Source of the DNA: Bacteroidetes bacterium ADurb.Bin302
GTDB lineage: Bacteria > Bacteroidota > Bacteroidia > Bacteroidales > Paludibacteraceae
DNA length: 22,079 nucleotides
Assembly (NCBI GenBank): GCA_002069025.1
Contig: MWBK01000103.1
Span: 1-22,079, forward strand
Direction of reading: 5' to 3'
The notes under the pieces: generated by a model
Told to the model about the DNA's origin: nothing
What the model saw: only the letters and a program-made list of their open reading frames with translations
Databases searched by the model: none
Shown here: positions 14,635 through 22,079 of the stretch, one piece after another
Position numbering within the stretch: position 1 is the first letter of the stretch
Layout of the letters: each line of letters opens with the position of its first letter
Program-made: the position numbers and the translations under genes

Positions 14635-17016
14635 ATGCTTGTATTGTTAAGGAAAGAGATTCGTACTTTTTTTTCATCAGCCACAGGACCGATTATTATT
14701 GGAGTGTTTTTGTTGCTGACAGGTTCTTTTATTTGGCTTTTGCCGGGTGCATATAATGTCTTAGACTCCGGTTATGCATCACTCGATGGTTTATTTTTAA
14801 TAGCTCCGTGGGTATATTTGTTCCTTATCCCGGCATTGACCATGCGCATGTTTTCGGAAGAGTACAGAACAGGAACTATGGAGCTTTTGCTTACCAAACC
14901 GGTATCACGTTGGTCTGTGCTAATGTCAAAATTTATGGCCGGTTGGATATTGGTAGTAGCTGCATTAATACCCACCTTAATATATTTATATAGTGTATGT
15001 CTTTTAGGTGTACCTGTCGGAAATATTGATTTCGGTGGATTCTGGGGCTCATTCTTAGGGCTTATATTATTAGCATCTGTTTATGTGGCTATTGGTGTTT
15101 GTGCATCTTCATTGACTGATAATCCTATTGTATCATTTATATTATCTGCTTTCGTCAGTTTCTTATTGTATGTCGGATTTGATTCTTTTTCTGAATTGTT
15201 TACAGACGGACGTATACAAGAACTTGTGTCGAGTTTAGGTATTGCTTCACATTATGATTCGATGAGTAGGGGTGTTATAGATACTCGAGATTTGGTGTAT
15301 TTCTTAACCGTGTCTGTACTTTTTATAGTAATTACTTGGTGGCAAATGGAGCGAAGGGCATGGAAACATATTCTTGAAATGGTTTTGATTGTTGTTGCTA
15401 TTAATGTCGTTTCGTCTTTCTTCTTTACTCGTTTTGACCTTACCACCGAAAAACGCTATACTCTATCTGATAATACAAAGGAGCTAATGGGTTCACAGCA
15501 AGAAGAATTAGAAATTACTATCTATTTAGATGGAGATATGAATAAAGGTTTCTTGCGTTTAAAAAAATCAGTTCGTGATATTTTGGAAGAATTAAATGTA
15601 TATGCAGTAAAAGGTATTAATTATAAATTTATCAATCCTTCTGATGCAGCAAACGACAAAGAAAGAAACATGCGTTATGCTCAATTAGAAGCTCGCGGTA
15701 TGAAACCGACTGTTGTTTATGATAAGGATAATGAAGGTCGTATGTTACAAAAAGTTATTTTTCCGTGGGCTGAGTGTGTGAGTGGTAAGGATACAGTAAG
15801 AGTTAATTTGTTAAAGAATATATCCGGTAAGTCCGGTGAAGAAAACTTGAATGTATCTATCGAAACATTAGAATATGAATTTACTGATGCAATTAGAGTC
15901 TTTTCGAATAAGAATCCTGATCGTATTGCTTTTATAGAAGGACACGGAGAATGGGATGAGGCTTACGTATATGATATAACAAAATCATTGTCTAAATACT
16001 ATTACGTAGATAGAGGAATGCTTGGTTCTAATATATCAGATCTTGAACCTTATAAAGTTATAATAATTGCATCACCGATTGCAAAATATACCGAATCTGA
16101 AAAATTTATTATTGACCAATATATAATGAATGGTGGCAGGGTTTTATGGTTAGTTGATGGAGTACGAACTGACAAAGAGAATATTGGTATTGCTAATGAC
16201 GTAAATCTTGATGATCAATTATTTACTTATGGTGTGAGGATTGACCCTGTATTGTTATTAGATCAACAATGTGCACTTGTGCCAATGAATGTATCTCCGG
16301 AAGGGCAGGAAGCTAAATTTGAGGCAGCTCCATGGTATTATGCACCATTGTTATTACCATCAGCAGCGAATGTTATTACAAAAAACACTGCTCTTGTGAG
16401 ATCTGACTTTACATCAATAGTTGAACTGGTAGGAGAAGAACAAACTGCAAATATTAAAAAGTCAATTTTGTTGGCAAGTTCTAATCAGACGGGCGTTGAA
16501 AAGGCACCAATGCCTATTCGCATGGATGTAGTAAATTTGTCTCCGGAATCTCCATTTTTTGCATATTCTTATTTGCCTGTGGCTGTTTTATTGGAAGGTT
16601 CTTTTAAGTCTGTATTTGCCAATCGTATGATACCGCAAGATATCAATATGGCAGGTCGCAAACAGTTGCATTCAGGAAATGCTACAAAGATGATTGTTGT
16701 AGCTGACGGAGATATAATTAGGAATGATATTCAAGGCTTTGGTTCGGGTTTTGAAGCATTACCATTAGGTTATGATCGTTATATGGATAAACAATTCGGT
16801 AATGGTACATTTGTGCTTAATGCAATTAATTACTTGGCTGATGATGAGGGCTGGATGTCTTTGAGGGGTAGAGAATGGAAATTGCGTTTACTTGATAAGC
16901 AAAGTATTAGAACTCAAAAAACATATTGGCAATTTATGAATATGGGATTACCTATAATCTTATTAATAATTTTTTCTTTTGCTTATCAGTTAATTCGCAA
17001 AAAACAATATTCTTAA
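14635..17016 (+). CDS. gldFG: Fused GldF-GldG: gliding/T9SS-associated ABC transporter permease plus Gldg-family protein
   Basis: 793 residues from the ATG at 14635. Residues 1-~235 are an ABC-2-type permease with about six membrane helices and the GldF-like segment R-M-F-S-E-E-Y-R-T-G-T-M-E-L-L-L-T-K-P-V. Residues ~240-793 are a Gldg-family protein: a membrane helix near 255-272, then R-Y-T-L-S-D-N-T-K-E-L, a long periplasmic domain including F-I-E-G-H-G-E-W and V-L-W-L-V-D-G-V, and a last membrane helix (G-L-P-I-I-L-L-I-I-F) with a basic tail. In Flavobacterium, GldF and GldG are separate proteins that work with the ATPase GldA; here they are one chain with no frameshift or stop between. 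No gldA lies in the window. The upstream TTG at 14602 overlaps the promoter and is rejected as a start. The transported substrate is not known. Confidence 0.87.
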   Translation: MLVLLRKEIRTFFSSATGPIIIGVFLLLTGSFIWLLPGAYNVLDSGYASLDGLFLIAPWVYLFLIPALTMRMFSEEYRTGTMELLLTKPVSRWSVLMSKFMAGWILVVAALIPTLIYLYSVCLLGVPVGNIDFGGFWGSFLGLILLASVYVAIGVCASSLTDNPIVSFILSAFVSFLLYVGFDSFSELFTDGRIQELVSSLGIASHYDSMSRGVIDTRDLVYFLTVSVLFIVITWWQMERRAWKHILEMVLIVVAINVVSSFFFTRFDLTTEKRYTLSDNTKELMGSQQEELEITIYLDGDMNKGFLRLKKSVRDILEELNVYAVKGINYKFINPSDAANDKERNMRYAQLEARGMKPTVVYDKDNEGRMLQKVIFPWAECVSGKDTVRVNLLKNISGKSGEENLNVSIETLEYEFTDAIRVFSNKNPDRIAFIEGHGEWDEAYVYDITKSLSKYYYVDRGMLGSNISDLEPYKVIIIASPIAKYTESEKFIIDQYIMNGGRVLWLVDGVRTDKENIGIANDVNLDDQLFTYGVRIDPVLLLDQQCALVPMNVSPEGQEAKFEAAPWYYAPLLLPSAANVITKNTALVRSDFTSIVELVGEEQTANIKKSILLASSNQTGVEKAPMPIRMDVVNLSPESPFFAYSYLPVAVLLEGSFKSVFANRMIPQDINMAGRKQLHSGNATKMIVVADGDIIRNDIQGFGSGFEALPLGYDRYMDKQFGNGTFVLNAINYLADDEGWMSLRGREWKLRLLDKQSIRTQKTYWQFMNMGLPIILLIIFSFAYQLIRKKQYS

Positions 17017-17022
17017 TAGTGT

Positions 17023-17059
17023 TTTGAGTTTTAAATATTAAAAAATAATCATAACTTTG
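17023..17059 (+). promoter_or_regulatory. dnaN promoter
   Basis: TAACTTTG (17052-17059) matches the -7 consensus. A TTTG at 17023-17026 lies 25 bases upstream, a little farther than the usual 19-21, so the -33 element is less certain. The box is 26 bases before the dnaN ATG. Confidence 0.5.
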
Positions 17060-17085
17060 TAGCTATCATTAATAAATTTAATTCT

Positions 17086-18204
17086 ATGAAATTCGTTGTT
17101 TCTTCGTCCACTTTAGTGGAGCATTTGCAGGTACTTTCACGTGTTATCAGTAATAAAAACACATTACCTATAATGAACTATTTTTTGTTTTCATTAGAGG
17201 GATCAAAACTAACTATTACAGCTTCAGATCAAGAGATTACGATGCTTTCTACTATTGAAGTTGAAAACAAGGGTAATGATGGTCGCATAGCAATTTTACC
17301 AAAATATTTATTAGATATTTTACACGAATTGGGCGATCAACCATTGGTATTTGAAATAGACGAAAGTAATTATTCTATTGTTATCAAAAGCGCAAAAGGT
17401 AAGTATAGTTTCATAGGGCACGAAACTGAAGAATATCCTGCATTTCGTCAATTAGAAGGGGATGTAAGTTCAATATCAATACCATGTCCACTTTTATTGG
17501 AAGGATTATCTCAAACATTGTTTGCAGTTGCTAATGATGATTTGCGTCCAATAATGACTGGTGTTTGCTTTGATATTACAACTGATAGCTTGAATTTAGT
17601 CAGTACAGATGCTCACACATTGTCACGTTTTAAACTAAATGATATAAAGTCTGAAACTAATATAAATTTTGTGTTGCCACAAAAAGCAGCATCTTTGATT
17701 AAAAATGTCTTATCAAAGGAGACAGGAGATGCTTCAATGAAATTTGATGACAAGAGTATATTTTGTGAAATATCAGATTATATTTTGGTTTGTAGACAAA
17801 TAGAAGGAACATATCCTAAATATAATTCGGTTATCCCTCAAGACAATCCAATTAAGGTTATTGTTGATAGATTATCTCTTTTGTCAGCGATTCGTCGTGT
17901 ATCTGTTTGCACAAATCAAGGTAGTAGTTTGATGAGGGTATCTATCAGTAACGGAAATATTTATTTATCGGGTCAAGATATTGATTTTTCTGTATCAGGA
18001 GAAGAAAATGTATCATGTCAGTATGATGGCGAAGCTATTGAAATAGGTTTTAAGGCTATTTTGCTAATTGATATGTTGTCAAATATGTCAGCTTCAGATA
18101 TTGTAATCGAATTATCTGATAAAACACGTCCTGGTATATTTAGCCCGCTAAATCAAGCAGAAGGAACAGAGGCTTTGATGTTATTGATGCCAATGATGAT
18201 ATAA
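17086..18204 (+). CDS. dnaN: DNA polymerase III subunit beta (sliding clamp)
   Basis: 372 residues, the normal clamp length. The protein forms the ring that holds the replicative polymerase on DNA. Signatures: M-K-F-V-V-S-S-S-T-L at the start, I-S-N-K-N-T-L-P-I-M-N-Y-F-L-F, A-S-D-Q-E-I-T, a central D-D-L-R-P-I-M-T-G-V-C-F and S-T-D-A-H-T-L-S-R segment, and the C-terminal L-M-L-L-M-P-M-M-I that ends most clamps and borders the partner-binding pocket. All three clamp domains are present. It is followed after 11 bases by the exonuclease gene and clearly heads a two-gene unit. There is no dnaA, recF or obvious oriC next to it. Confidence 0.97.
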   Translation: MKFVVSSSTLVEHLQVLSRVISNKNTLPIMNYFLFSLEGSKLTITASDQEITMLSTIEVENKGNDGRIAILPKYLLDILHELGDQPLVFEIDESNYSIVIKSAKGKYSFIGHETEEYPAFRQLEGDVSSISIPCPLLLEGLSQTLFAVANDDLRPIMTGVCFDITTDSLNLVSTDAHTLSRFKLNDIKSETNINFVLPQKAASLIKNVLSKETGDASMKFDDKSIFCEISDYILVCRQIEGTYPKYNSVIPQDNPIKVIVDRLSLLSAIRRVSVCTNQGSSLMRVSISNGNIYLSGQDIDFSVSGEENVSCQYDGEAIEIGFKAILLIDMLSNMSASDIVIELSDKTRPGIFSPLNQAEGTEALMLLMPMMI

Positions 18205-18215
18205 TATTGATAAAG

Positions 18216-18983
18216 ATGAATTTAAGTCTTAAAAATCCTATTATTTTTTTTGATCTGGAAACTACAGGTATTGATATAGTAAAAGATAGAATAGTAGAAA
18301 TATCGTATTTAAAGGTGTATCCTAACGGAAGAGAAGAAACTAAAACTATTCGTGTCAATCCCGGTATGCCAATACCTAAGCAGGCTACAGAAGTTCACCA
18401 TATTACAGATGATGATGTAAAAGATTGTCCAAGCTTTAAGATGGTAGCAAAAGAGTTGGCCAGAGATTTTGAAGGATGTGATTTGGCCGGTTATAATTCG
18501 GCGCGTTTTGATTTACCTCTTTTAGCCGAGGAATTTTTGAGAAATGAAGTAGATGTTGATCTGTCGAAACGTAAAATGGTAGATGTTCAAACTATATTTC
18601 ATAAAATGGAGCAACGTAATTTGTCTGCTGCATATAAGTTTTATTGTAATGCAGATTTGGTGGGAGCACATGGTGCAGAAGCCGATACTAAAGCTACTTA
18701 TGAGGTGCTTAAATCGCAATTGGATCGCTATGATAATCTTCAAAATGATATTAATTTCTTGTCCGAATTTTCATCTCAAAATAAAAATGTTGACTTTGCA
18801 GGAAGAATCGTTTATAATGAAAAAGGTGAGGAGATAATTAATTTTGGAAAATATAAGGGTCGTTTGGTTGTTGATGTTTTAAAAGAAGACATGGGATATT
18901 ATGGTTGGATAATGGGAGCTGATTTTCCTTTGTCAACAAAACGAGTTTTTACAGAAATTAAATTGCGCAATTTTAACAGATAA
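18216..18983 (+). CDS. DnaQ-like DEDDh 3'-5' exonuclease with C-terminal DUF3820-like module
   Basis: 255 residues from the ATG at 18216; an in-frame TTG at 18207 is a poorer start. Exo I motif F-F-D-L-E-T-T-G gives D13 and E15, Exo II N-S-A-R-F-D gives D99, and Exo III H-G-A-E-A-D gives H152 and D157: a complete DEDDh active site that removes nucleotides from 3' ends. The region after ~190 contains I-I-N-F-G-K-Y-K-G-R and G-Y-Y-G-W-I-M, which resembles the small DUF3820 module attached to exonucleases of this group. Its position directly behind dnaN, probably on the same transcript, suggests a role with the replisome, as proofreading or repair nuclease. Whether it is the polymerase III epsilon subunit itself is not decided by sequence alone. 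Confidence 0.9.
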   Translation: MNLSLKNPIIFFDLETTGIDIVKDRIVEISYLKVYPNGREETKTIRVNPGMPIPKQATEVHHITDDDVKDCPSFKMVAKELARDFEGCDLAGYNSARFDLPLLAEEFLRNEVDVDLSKRKMVDVQTIFHKMEQRNLSAAYKFYCNADLVGAHGAEADTKATYEVLKSQLDRYDNLQNDINFLSEFSSQNKNVDFAGRIVYNEKGEEIINFGKYKGRLVVDVLKEDMGYYGWIMGADFPLSTKRVFTEIKLRNFNR

Positions 18984-19057
18984 CGTTTGCATAAAGATGA
19001 TTTTTGTTTTAGCATTCAATAAAGTAAAAAAAAACACACATAATTCATAAAAAGTTA

Positions 19058-19065
19058 TAATTTTG
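19058..19065 (+). promoter_or_regulatory. Probable -7 box of the giant surface-protein gene
   Basis: TAATTTTG matches TAnnTTTG. It would start transcription near 19069-19072, leaving a ~60-base A/T-rich leader before the ATG at 19133. No clear -33 TTG is visible. Confidence 0.45.
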
Positions 19066-19105
19066 TAGCTTGCCCGGTATAATTATCGAGCAAGCTATAT
19101 TTTTT
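19066..19105 (+). terminator. Hairpin plus T run: terminator of dnaN-exonuclease or leader attenuator of the surface-protein gene
   Basis: TAGCTTGC (19066-19073) pairs with GCAAGCTA (19090-19097), an 8-bp stem. Inside it, after one mismatch, CGGT (19075-19078) can pair with ATCG (19085-19088) with one G-U. A run of six T follows at 19100-19105. It lies 82 bases after the exonuclease stop but also just downstream of the promoter box at 19058-19065, so it could end the upstream transcript or act in the new leader. Confidence 0.5.
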
Positions 19106-19132
19106 AAAATCAAATACATAATCAAATATATC

Positions 19133-22079
19133 ATGGTTTTAAATACTAAGTTAAGATTAATATTGACTACATTATTGTTGTCCTTATTTGTTGTAAGTAA
19201 TGCCATTACTGTTTATTATAAAGATACAAATAGTTGGGGTGGAGTAAATGGGCATGTTTGGAATGCTAGTGCCTCCTCCGAAAATACTGGTTTCCCGGGT
19301 AAACAATGGATTTTGAAATGTGTTGACGGTGGTGATACTTGGTATAAATATGAGTATCAAAGTACATCTATGAATCTGAAATTGACTAAATTTTCTGATT
19401 CAAATGTAGGTACAGGAGATATTGGTCCTTTAACAACTGACTGTTGGATTGAAGGAACTTCCTCAACTCCACATACTGATCCCATTACATTGGCTAATTT
19501 AGAGAGTCTGACATTTACAACATCTGTTGCTATAACATTCGCTTCTGATGCGTTGGCCGGGTGGAGTACTTATTTACCTACAACAACATCAGACAATGAA
19601 AACTATTCTCTTACTTATTTGTACGGAACCGGATCCGGAATAGATGTGTGGTACGATACTACTAAAAAGAAGTACGTGTCAACTGGAGAAATAATCGGAT
19701 ATAGTGCATCATATATTGGTCAGGTAGTTACGTTTACATGGAATATTACTAGTGAAACATTATCGGTTACAGGCTTTAGTATTGTGCCTGATATTCCAAC
19801 TCCTCATTATCTTGGTGATATAATTAATTTGACTGCTGAAAATGGCACAGGTCCTACATATACTTGGTATAAATCTACAGATGATGGTGCTACGTATTCT
19901 GTTATAACTGGTGAAACTACAGAAATGCTAACAGTGTTCGCAGATAGAAAAACCAAATACAAATGTGTTGATGATGGGACTTCAGGGTATACTACTTATG
20001 ATATAGAACCTATAATCAAATGCGATCCGCAAAATACAACCATTGAATTTACAGAAGATTTTGGCACTGTTGCACAAAGTGACGGTGGTAAAGGTGATGG
20101 TTTTTGGGATAAGGGACGCACAACAAGCTCTTACGTGCCATATACTTCTAAAGCAGAGTGTGTACCAATTAAAAATTCAGGCGAATATGCAGTAGTTGCT
20201 AATGCAAAATGGTGTGGTTGTTCAAATCCTTCTGATTATCTTAATACTTGTGATTGTGATGGCGGATACTGGTTTAGAAGTGATAATTTATATGATCATA
20301 CCCAAGGTGGACTTGTTGGTGGTGTGTATGGAGGTATGCTATTAGTTAATTGCGCCGATGGTACCGCAAATGACAATGATATCTTATACGAACGTGAAGT
20401 TACTGGTATTTGTACCGACACTTATATTCGATTTTCCGCTTTTATCGCTAATGCAGCGAAAGAGGGTTCTACAGATCCAATAAAGGTAAAATTTATTTTA
20501 TGGAATAGCACTAAGACTGTCAAGTTGGCAGAATACACGGAAACAAATTTGTTGTTTAGTGCAGGTTGGAAAGAAGTTTCTGCAATGTTTAATACGGGCT
20601 TGAATACTACCGTTATAATACAAGTTATAAACAAAGCCGGTGCCGGTGTAAATGGAAATGATTTATTGCTTGATGATTTGACCTTTAGTTTGTGTACTCC
20701 GGAAGCATTGTTATACGCAGATTATGCTCATTTAAACGAAAATGCCACAGGTTTGTGTGGATCAAGTTTAAATTTAGAAGCAGTAACACCTGAAGGCGTT
20801 TTTGTCAGTCCATATTACTTATGGCAAAAAGAAACATCTGAAGACGTGTGGGAAGAAATAACAGGAGCTTCAGGAGCATCAAGTACTTGTTCTGTAATTG
20901 CTTCAGATACAGAAACAAAATATCGCGCAATTGTTGCCAATAATCAAACTGTTGCAGAATCTGTAGCATCAGGTGGTATTGTTGGTGCATGTGGATTGTA
21001 TGTTATTACCAATAGCGCAACTGTTACATGTGGATATCCAACTGTTTCTATGTCAATTAATGCACCTGAAGTTTGTTTAGGAGACCAAGGTGTATACACA
21101 ATGACTGTTTCAAATCCATTATCTGTTGATTTAACAAATGTTGTTTGGAAATTTGCATGGCCTCCTGCAATTCATGGAGCCGAAATTATCAATGTTTCTA
21201 CAGGTAGCTGCAGTGCTCCGGCATACGAATGGACAATTCCATTTTTGGGATCCGGTGCTACAGAAACCATGACTTACGAAGCTACTGCAATATCAAGTGG
21301 GCTTGCAGTTAGTTCGGCTGTTGCAAAAATGTATTTACAACAAATAAATGGAGGTTCTATTTACGGAGAAATGACAAGTCCTTCTAAGGATGAAAAAGAA
21401 ATATGGGTAAGTTCTGAAGAGCCATATACAGTTACCGGTGGAGGTAGCTATTGTGCAGGTGGTGAAGGCTTTAATATAGGATTAGCATCCTCTCAAAAGT
21501 ATACTAAATATCAATTAAAGCGAGATGGAGTTAATGTTGGCGATGAAGTAATTGGCGATTGGGGAGCAATAGATTTTGGGAAACAAACTGTTGCCGGCAC
21601 ATATACTGTAACAGGTGATAATATTTGTGGAGTACATAATATGTCTAATGATGTTACAATAACAGTTAATGAATTACCGAATATATCGATATCATCAGCT
21701 GCCGAGTGTGATTTAGATTTATTACATTATCATTTAGAAGTAACAGTAAGTGAAGGTACAGTAACAAGTACTGCAGGTACAGTGGTTGATGAAGGCGGTA
21801 ATGTATGGTCAATTAGTTCAGTACCTACAGGTACAAACATAACTGTTACAGTAGAAACAGGAGCATCATGTAGTGAAGACCTGGCAGTAACAGCACCTGT
21901 TTGTTCATGTCCAACAATAGCTGCTCCTGTAAGTACGGGAGATCAGTCTTATTGTGCAGGAGGTACAATCCCGACATTGGAAGTTAATAGTGTACCGGCA
22001 GGAATAGAGGTAGATTGGTACGAAGCATCTACAGGTGGAGTGGCAGTTGCAACAAACACCTTAACTTATACTCCGTTAG
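19133..22079 (+). CDS. Very large secreted modular surface protein with CBM26-like and Ig-like modules (3' end outside window)
   Basis: The frame is open from the ATG at 19133 to the right edge: 982 codons without a stop. Residues 1-24 are a Sec signal peptide ending S-N-A. Residues 25-~112 (I-T-V-Y-Y-K-D-T-N-S-W, V-N-G-H-V-W-N, F-P-G-K-Q-W, W-Y-K-Y-E-Y) resemble starch-binding CBM25/26 modules. An uncharacterised beta region follows, then an Ig-like module (~222-283: Y-T-W-Y-K-S, T-K-Y-K-C-V-D). Next, F-T-E-D-F-G-T-V (~304) opens a ~220-residue region ending N-D-L-L-L-D-D-L-T-F-S-L-C, which looks like a jelly-roll ligand-binding domain. Later come further Ig/PKD-like modules, two starting Y-C-A-G-G. 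The last (V-D-W-Y-E-A-S-T-G-G) matches the Ig_7-type repeats of Bacteroidota adhesins. Such proteins are normally exported by T9SS through a C-terminal sorting domain, here not visible. A surface adhesin or glycan-binding role is an inference. Confidence 0.88.
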   Translation, partial: MVLNTKLRLILTTLLLSLFVVSNAITVYYKDTNSWGGVNGHVWNASASSENTGFPGKQWILKCVDGGDTWYKYEYQSTSMNLKLTKFSDSNVGTGDIGPLTTDCWIEGTSSTPHTDPITLANLESLTFTTSVAITFASDALAGWSTYLPTTTSDNENYSLTYLYGTGSGIDVWYDTTKKKYVSTGEIIGYSASYIGQVVTFTWNITSETLSVTGFSIVPDIPTPHYLGDIINLTAENGTGPTYTWYKSTDDGATYSVITGETTEMLTVFADRKTKYKCVDDGTSGYTTYDIEPIIKCDPQNTTIEFTEDFGTVAQSDGGKGDGFWDKGRTTSSYVPYTSKAECVPIKNSGEYAVVANAKWCGCSNPSDYLNTCDCDGGYWFRSDNLYDHTQGGLVGGVYGGMLLVNCADGTANDNDILYEREVTGICTDTYIRFSAFIANAAKEGSTDPIKVKFILWNSTKTVKLAEYTETNLLFSAGWKEVSAMFNTGLNTTVIIQVINKAGAGVNGNDLLLDDLTFSLCTPEALLYADYAHLNENATGLCGSSLNLEAVTPEGVFVSPYYLWQKETSEDVWEEITGASGASSTCSVIASDTETKYRAIVANNQTVAESVASGGIVGACGLYVITNSATVTCGYPTVSMSINAPEVCLGDQGVYTMTVSNPLSVDLTNVVWKFAWPPAIHGAEIINVSTGSCSAPAYEWTIPFLGSGATETMTYEATAISSGLAVSSAVAKMYLQQINGGSIYGEMTSPSKDEKEIWVSSEEPYTVTGGGSYCAGGEGFNIGLASSQKYTKYQLKRDGVNVGDEVIGDWGAIDFGKQTVAGTYTVTGDNICGVHNMSNDVTITVNELPNISISSAAECDLDLLHYHLEVTVSEGTVTSTAGTVVDEGGNVWSISSVPTGTNITVTVETGASCSEDLAVTAPVCSCPTIAAPVSTGDQSYCAGGTIPTLEVNSVPAGIEVDWYEASTGGVAVATNTLTYTPL

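Noticed and set aside
378..18995. Exact 12-base repeat CGTTTGCATAAA just after the stop codons at 356 and 18983.
   Set aside because: In 22 kb of A/T-rich DNA several identical 12-mer pairs are expected by chance; the flanking bases do not match and no structure is shared.
19133..22079. Possible tandem DNA repeats or a CRISPR-like array in the surface-protein gene.
   Set aside because: Modules are similar only at protein level (Y-C-A-G-G starts, Ig-like strands); no direct DNA repeats with regular spacing are visible.

Overview
The window is about one third GC and reads as a chromosomal segment of an anaerobic member of the Bacteroidota, most likely order Bacteroidales. The evidence is the Bacteroidota-type promoter box TAnnTTTG in front of almost every transcription unit, the lack of obvious Shine-Dalgarno sequences, a single-chain pyruvate:ferredoxin oxidoreductase, a fused GldF-GldG protein, a type IX secretion (T9SS) C-terminal-domain-like protein, and a large Ig-like-repeat surface protein. 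No rRNA, tRNA, CRISPR array, insertion sequence or phage gene is visible. No intergenic stretch exceeds about 225 bases.

Layout, left to right. (1) The 3' end of a TolC-family efflux gene, then a small secreted protein that is almost only a T9SS sorting-domain-like module, closed by a terminator; a second, bidirectional hairpin follows (1-888). (2) On the minus strand, nifJ (938-4350). It is interrupted: about 22 codons around the thiamine-diphosphate site are missing and the frame shifts at the same point, so it is a pseudogene or carries a sequence error. (3) A plus-strand nucleotidyltransferase of the NTP_transf_5 type (4575-5723), which meets the next unit tail to tail with 3 bases between them. 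(4) A minus-strand unit purL - chrA - chrA (10476 down to 5727): the full-length purine enzyme followed by two half-size chromate-transporter-family proteins, tightly packed and overlapping. (5) A minus-strand pair (14586 down to 10609): a PagL/acyloxyacyl-hydrolase-like outer-membrane protein and a 905-residue anchored envelope protein with a beta-propeller-like C-terminal half. (6) Divergent from it, gldFG (14635-17016), then dnaN and a DEDDh exonuclease as a two-gene unit (17086-18983). (7) The first 982 codons of a very large secreted modular protein (19133 to the right edge) with a CBM26-like N-terminal module and several Ig-like modules; its C-terminus lies outside the window.

Functionally the window mixes housekeeping (central carbon metabolism, purine synthesis, replication clamp) with cell-surface biology (efflux, outer-membrane lipid or barrel protein, GldFG, T9SS-type cargo). 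The items most worth checking are the nifJ lesion, the free-standing sorting-domain-like protein, the two-gene outer-membrane/propeller pair, and the hairpin in the leader of the giant surface protein. I did not find convincing evidence for a wholly new defence or mobile system.
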